This document shows, piece by piece, positions 4,826 to 7,169 of a DNA stretch of 7,169 bases; within the stretch, counting starts at the first letter, position 1; each line of letters opens with the position of its first letter. Location: positions 1 to 7,169 of the forward strand of contig JAFWXB010000355.1 of assembly GCA_017523185.1 (NCBI GenBank), given 5' to 3'. Below the pieces are notes generated by a model. The model was not told the DNA's origin. It was given only the letters and a program-made list of their open reading frames with translations, and searched no databases. The DNA is from Lachnospiraceae bacterium. GTDB taxonomy: Bacteria; Bacillota_A; Clostridia; Lachnospirales; Lachnospiraceae. Made by a program: the position numbers and the translations under genes.

Positions 4826-6745
4826 TTAATTTAAGTTAAACAGTTCTCTCCTACGTTCACGTTTATTTATATACATTCTTTCATCTGCTTCTTTTAGCAG
4901 ATTCATATAATCGGTTTCTCCATTTACCAAACTATAACCAAAAGAAAATCTAAGAGGAACTTCTAAATCTTTTCCTAAATTCGTAGAACTATGGTTCTGA
5001 AGATATGCAAACTGCTCAATATCTTGCATAAGTTCTTTTTCTTCATCATAACCATATAAAAACAATACAAATTCATCTCCACCCTGTCTTGCCGATATAC
5101 TTTGTTTTGAACCAAAATTATAAATCAATTCTGCAACTTTTTGAATATACATATCTCCTTTTTCGTGTCCGAACTTATCATTGATTCCTTTTAGACCATC
5201 AGCATCTATCATAATAATTACACTATTTCTTAATTCGCTCGTTTTTTCAAATAGCTCAGAAAGTTTATTTTCCATACCACGGCGATTATATAAACCTGTC
5301 AATAAGTCAATATCTCTTTCTTGTAGTATTTGTCTTCGTTTTAAAACATCTTCCGTAACATCAATCATAACACCAAATACTTGATTAGCTTCATTGACTT
5401 CTTCCAATTTTACATAATGCTCTTTTCCTTCCAGCTTAAATACTCCTTTTTCTCCCGGAACACTATTTTTATATAATTTCTTAAGAAAAGCTTGAAACCG
5501 TTTATAATCAGCTGATAAATATTCTACTTCTTCATCATCTAATGCAAAAATCTTAGGTATATATTCTGTGAAATGAACTTTTTCCATATTTTCATTATAT
5601 TCATATACCCCAATATACATATCTGTCTTACTTAAAACATAGGACATCTTTTTATTATTATCTAAAAGACTTTTTATCATATCATTTAGATAATTACTTA
5701 ACTCAAAAAATTCCACACTACTTTGGATATCTATTTTTTCATCTAAATTCCCTTTAGTAATATTATGTAATTTCTCGTTAATAATACGAATATCATCTAC
5801 AACATATCGATTCATGTAATTTGTTGCTGTAAAAAGTAAAAGAAATGTTACTGCTACAACACAAACAAGCATTGCCCCACTTGTATTTGGTATTCGTTGA
5901 TATAAAACTTCATTTGAAATAACACGTCCAATATAATTTGAACCAATCTGCTCAAAAATACAAAACGATTTTATTCCCTTGACCTCTGCATGAAATCCCT
6001 TTTTTTCTTCTTTTAATCTTTGTATCGATAAACCAACTTGTTCACTTTTTTTATCCACATCTTCTAAACTTGTAGCACCTACAATAATTCCTGTATCTAC
6101 ATTAATGGCATAATAATCTACATCTGTATTTACACGAAATAAGGAAAAAATATGCGATAATTCGTTTTTTTCTATTACTTTCTTAACACTTATAGGTTCC
6201 ATTCCTATTTGAACAATAAATTCTCTATTTTTACTCCAAATTGCTGAATATTGCATCATTTTTTGTTCTGCTGTATTTGGTGTAATTTCCTGAACTAATC
6301 CCAACGTCTTATCTTCAAGTAATGGTTTAAAAAACATCATTTGTTCACCGGAATCAAAAGTATAATTATAATATTCCGGATGTGTTCCCGTAAAAATTCG
6401 ACCTGTTTCATCAAAAATATGAATTTCATCTACTTCCATCACTTTAGCAATTTGTCGAAGTTCTTCTAAATCACCTAATATCAAAGAATTTTGCTGTATC
6501 AAATAAGCAATTGCTTTCGCATTATTTAAACAACTTTCTTTATATTCTTCTTCACGTTCTTTAAGTTCTTTATGATTTTCTTCTAACACTTGCTCCATTT
6601 GGTGAAACATCTCAACTGCACTTTCATATGCACGCTGCTGCTCTATTATAACCTGCATTCCTACAATTAATATAAGTATAATAATTGTAGCCGATAAAAT
6701 AATTTTTTGCATATAACGACTAATCATTCTTCTAAGTGTCTGCAT
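4826..6745 (-). CDS. Membrane diguanylate cyclase (Cache-like sensor, HAMP, PAS-like, GGDEF)
   Basis: This 639-residue inner-membrane signalling protein probably makes cyclic di-GMP from two GTP. A first membrane span (about 14-34) is followed by an extracytoplasmic region (about 35-287) of the size of a double-Cache sensor, with a helical, Glu-rich start (48-72). A second span (about 289-307) leads into a HAMP-like linker (310-365, including NITKGNLDEKI) and a PAS-like domain (about 374-465, ending GVMIDVTEDV). The GGDEF domain (about 475-632) has DLLTGLYNRRG, metal-binding Asp514 in IMIDADGLKGINDKFGHEKG and an intact GGDEF signature (555-559), so catalysis is expected. The RxxD inhibitory site is absent: the equivalent residues read SKQS (546-549). 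The start at 6745 has a modest GGGAAG about 5 nt upstream; Met7 is an alternative. The gene is divergent from the HD-domain gene. The sensed signal is unknown. Confidence 0.92.
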   Translation of the reverse strand: MQTLRRMISRYMQKIILSATIIILILIVGMQVIIEQQRAYESAVEMFHQMEQVLEENHKELKEREEEYKESCLNNAKAIAYLIQQNSLILGDLEELRQIAKVMEVDEIHIFDETGRIFTGTHPEYYNYTFDSGEQMMFFKPLLEDKTLGLVQEITPNTAEQKMMQYSAIWSKNREFIVQIGMEPISVKKVIEKNELSHIFSLFRVNTDVDYYAINVDTGIIVGATSLEDVDKKSEQVGLSIQRLKEEKKGFHAEVKGIKSFCIFEQIGSNYIGRVISNEVLYQRIPNTSGAMLVCVVAVTFLLLFTATNYMNRYVVDDIRIINEKLHNITKGNLDEKIDIQSSVEFFELSNYLNDMIKSLLDNNKKMSYVLSKTDMYIGVYEYNENMEKVHFTEYIPKIFALDDEEVEYLSADYKRFQAFLKKLYKNSVPGEKGVFKLEGKEHYVKLEEVNEANQVFGVMIDVTEDVLKRRQILQERDIDLLTGLYNRRGMENKLSELFEKTSELRNSVIIMIDADGLKGINDKFGHEKGDMYIQKVAELIYNFGSKQSISARQGGDEFVLFLYGYDEEKELMQDIEQFAYLQNHSSTNLGKDLEVPLRFSFGYSLVNGETDYMNLLKEADERMYINKRERRRELFNLN

Positions 6746-6785
6746 TTTATCTTCCCATCTTTCCAGTAACTTCTGCTTTCTTATT

Positions 6786-6814
6786 TTGAGTGTTTCTATT
6801 ATAATAGATATAGC
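6786..6814 (+). promoter_or_regulatory. Candidate promoter of the HD-domain gene, overlapping the cyclase promoter
   Basis: TTGAGT (6786-6791) and TATAGC (6809-6814) are separated by 17 nt. The spacer contains the -10 box of the oppositely directed cyclase promoter. If both are real, polymerase could occupy only one at a time. The -10 match is only 4 of 6. Confidence 0.35.
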
Positions 6815-6826
6815 TTATATTCACAA
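6798..6826 (-). promoter_or_regulatory. Promoter of the diguanylate cyclase gene
   Basis: On the minus strand, TTGTGA (6826-6821) and a perfect TATAAT (6803-6798) are separated by exactly 17 nt. They lie about 50 nt upstream of the start codon. The -10 box lies inside the 14-bp perfect palindrome TCTATTATAATAGA (6795-6808). Confidence 0.6.
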
Positions 6827-6862
6827 TAATATTTTAAAAAATATCATGGAAAGGAACATTTT

Positions 6863-7169
6863 ATGACCTCTAAACCTTCATCAACAAACTATATTACAAC
6901 ATATAGCGGTACTCATTTTACACCAACACACCCTGATATCCACACAATTCACATTACAGATATTGCTCATGCACTTTCTCTTATTTGTCGTGGAAACGGT
7001 CATGTAAAAACCTTTTTCTCGGTTGGACAACATTGTATTCATTGTGCATTAGAAGCAGAAGCTCGTGGCTATTCCAAACGTGTTATTTTAGCTTGTCTGT
7101 TACATGATGCAAGCGAATGTTATATGTCAGATGTTCCACGACCATTTAAACAATATTTAACAGAATATC
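6863..7169 (+). CDS. HD-domain phosphohydrolase, truncated by the right edge
   Basis: The first 102 codons of a gene continue past the window. The N-terminus has a TYSGTHFTP segment (13-21), then ITDIAHALSLICRGNGHVKT (31-50), SVGQHCIHCA (53-62) and LLHDASECYMSDVPRPFKQYL (79-99). His57 and the His81-Asp82 pair are the expected first metal ligands of the HD superfamily; the last Asp ligand would lie beyond the edge. The LLHDASE..SDVPRP pattern is that of the small phosphohydrolases related to YfbR-type nucleotidases, also common in phages. It is not the HD-GYP class that degrades cyclic di-GMP, so the cyclase next door does not imply a shared pathway. The start at 6863 has AAGGA (6851-6855) 7 nt upstream. 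Substrate unknown; nucleoside monophosphates are a guess from the family. Confidence 0.87.
   Translation, partial: MTSKPSSTNYITTYSGTHFTPTHPDIHTIHITDIAHALSLICRGNGHVKTFFSVGQHCIHCALEAEARGYSKRVILACLLHDASECYMSDVPRPFKQYLTEY

Noticed and set aside
4826..7169. A cyclic di-GMP make-and-break pair formed by the GGDEF gene and the HD gene
   Set aside because: The HD gene has the HDASE / SDVPRP pattern of small nucleotidase-like hydrolases and no HD-GYP signature in the visible part.

Overview
The window is AT-rich, with clostridial codon usage, strong AGGAGG-type ribosome binding sites, a LTGC lipobox and a multidomain membrane GGDEF protein. Together these suggest a Gram-positive anaerobe of the Clostridia, most likely Lachnospiraceae. 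The family-level guess is inference; no marker gene is present. Nothing indicates a prophage, insertion sequence, CRISPR array, tRNA or rRNA.

Layout from left to right. (1) Positions 1-63 may hold the start of a minus-strand gene that runs off the left edge. (2) Positions about 90-400 form a compact type I toxin-antitoxin locus. It encodes a 28-residue holin-like toxin on the plus strand, with its Shine-Dalgarno locked in a hairpin. A convergent antisense RNA has its own promoter, TTGAAA-17-TATATT, and runs into the 3' end of the toxin gene. (3) Positions 495-1082 (minus) encode a maltose/galactoside-type O-acetyltransferase. Positions 1202-2572 (minus) encode a MATE-family efflux pump, with a terminator between the two. 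(4) Positions 2663-3472 (plus) encode a MerR-family regulator divergent from the pump. The shared 90-bp gap carries a 19-bp-spaced pump promoter with a dyad centred in the spacer, the classic MerR arrangement. (5) Positions 3576-4508 (plus) encode a GH25 muramidase lipoprotein, followed by a large two-tier terminator. (6) Positions 4826-6745 (minus) encode a membrane diguanylate cyclase (Cache-like sensor, HAMP, PAS-like, GGDEF), divergent from an HD-domain phosphohydrolase at 6863 that is cut by the right edge.

The clearest working units are the toxin/antisense-RNA pair and the MerR/MATE pair, in which the regulator probably senses a compound and switches on its own efflux pump. The acetyltransferase, muramidase, cyclase and HD hydrolase look like independent single-gene units with housekeeping or surface roles. 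I see no clearly undescribed multi-gene system. The best leads are the fine regulatory architecture of the toxin locus and the MerR operator, and two sequence oddities: a DPE active-site motif in the muramidase and a lost inhibitory site in the cyclase.
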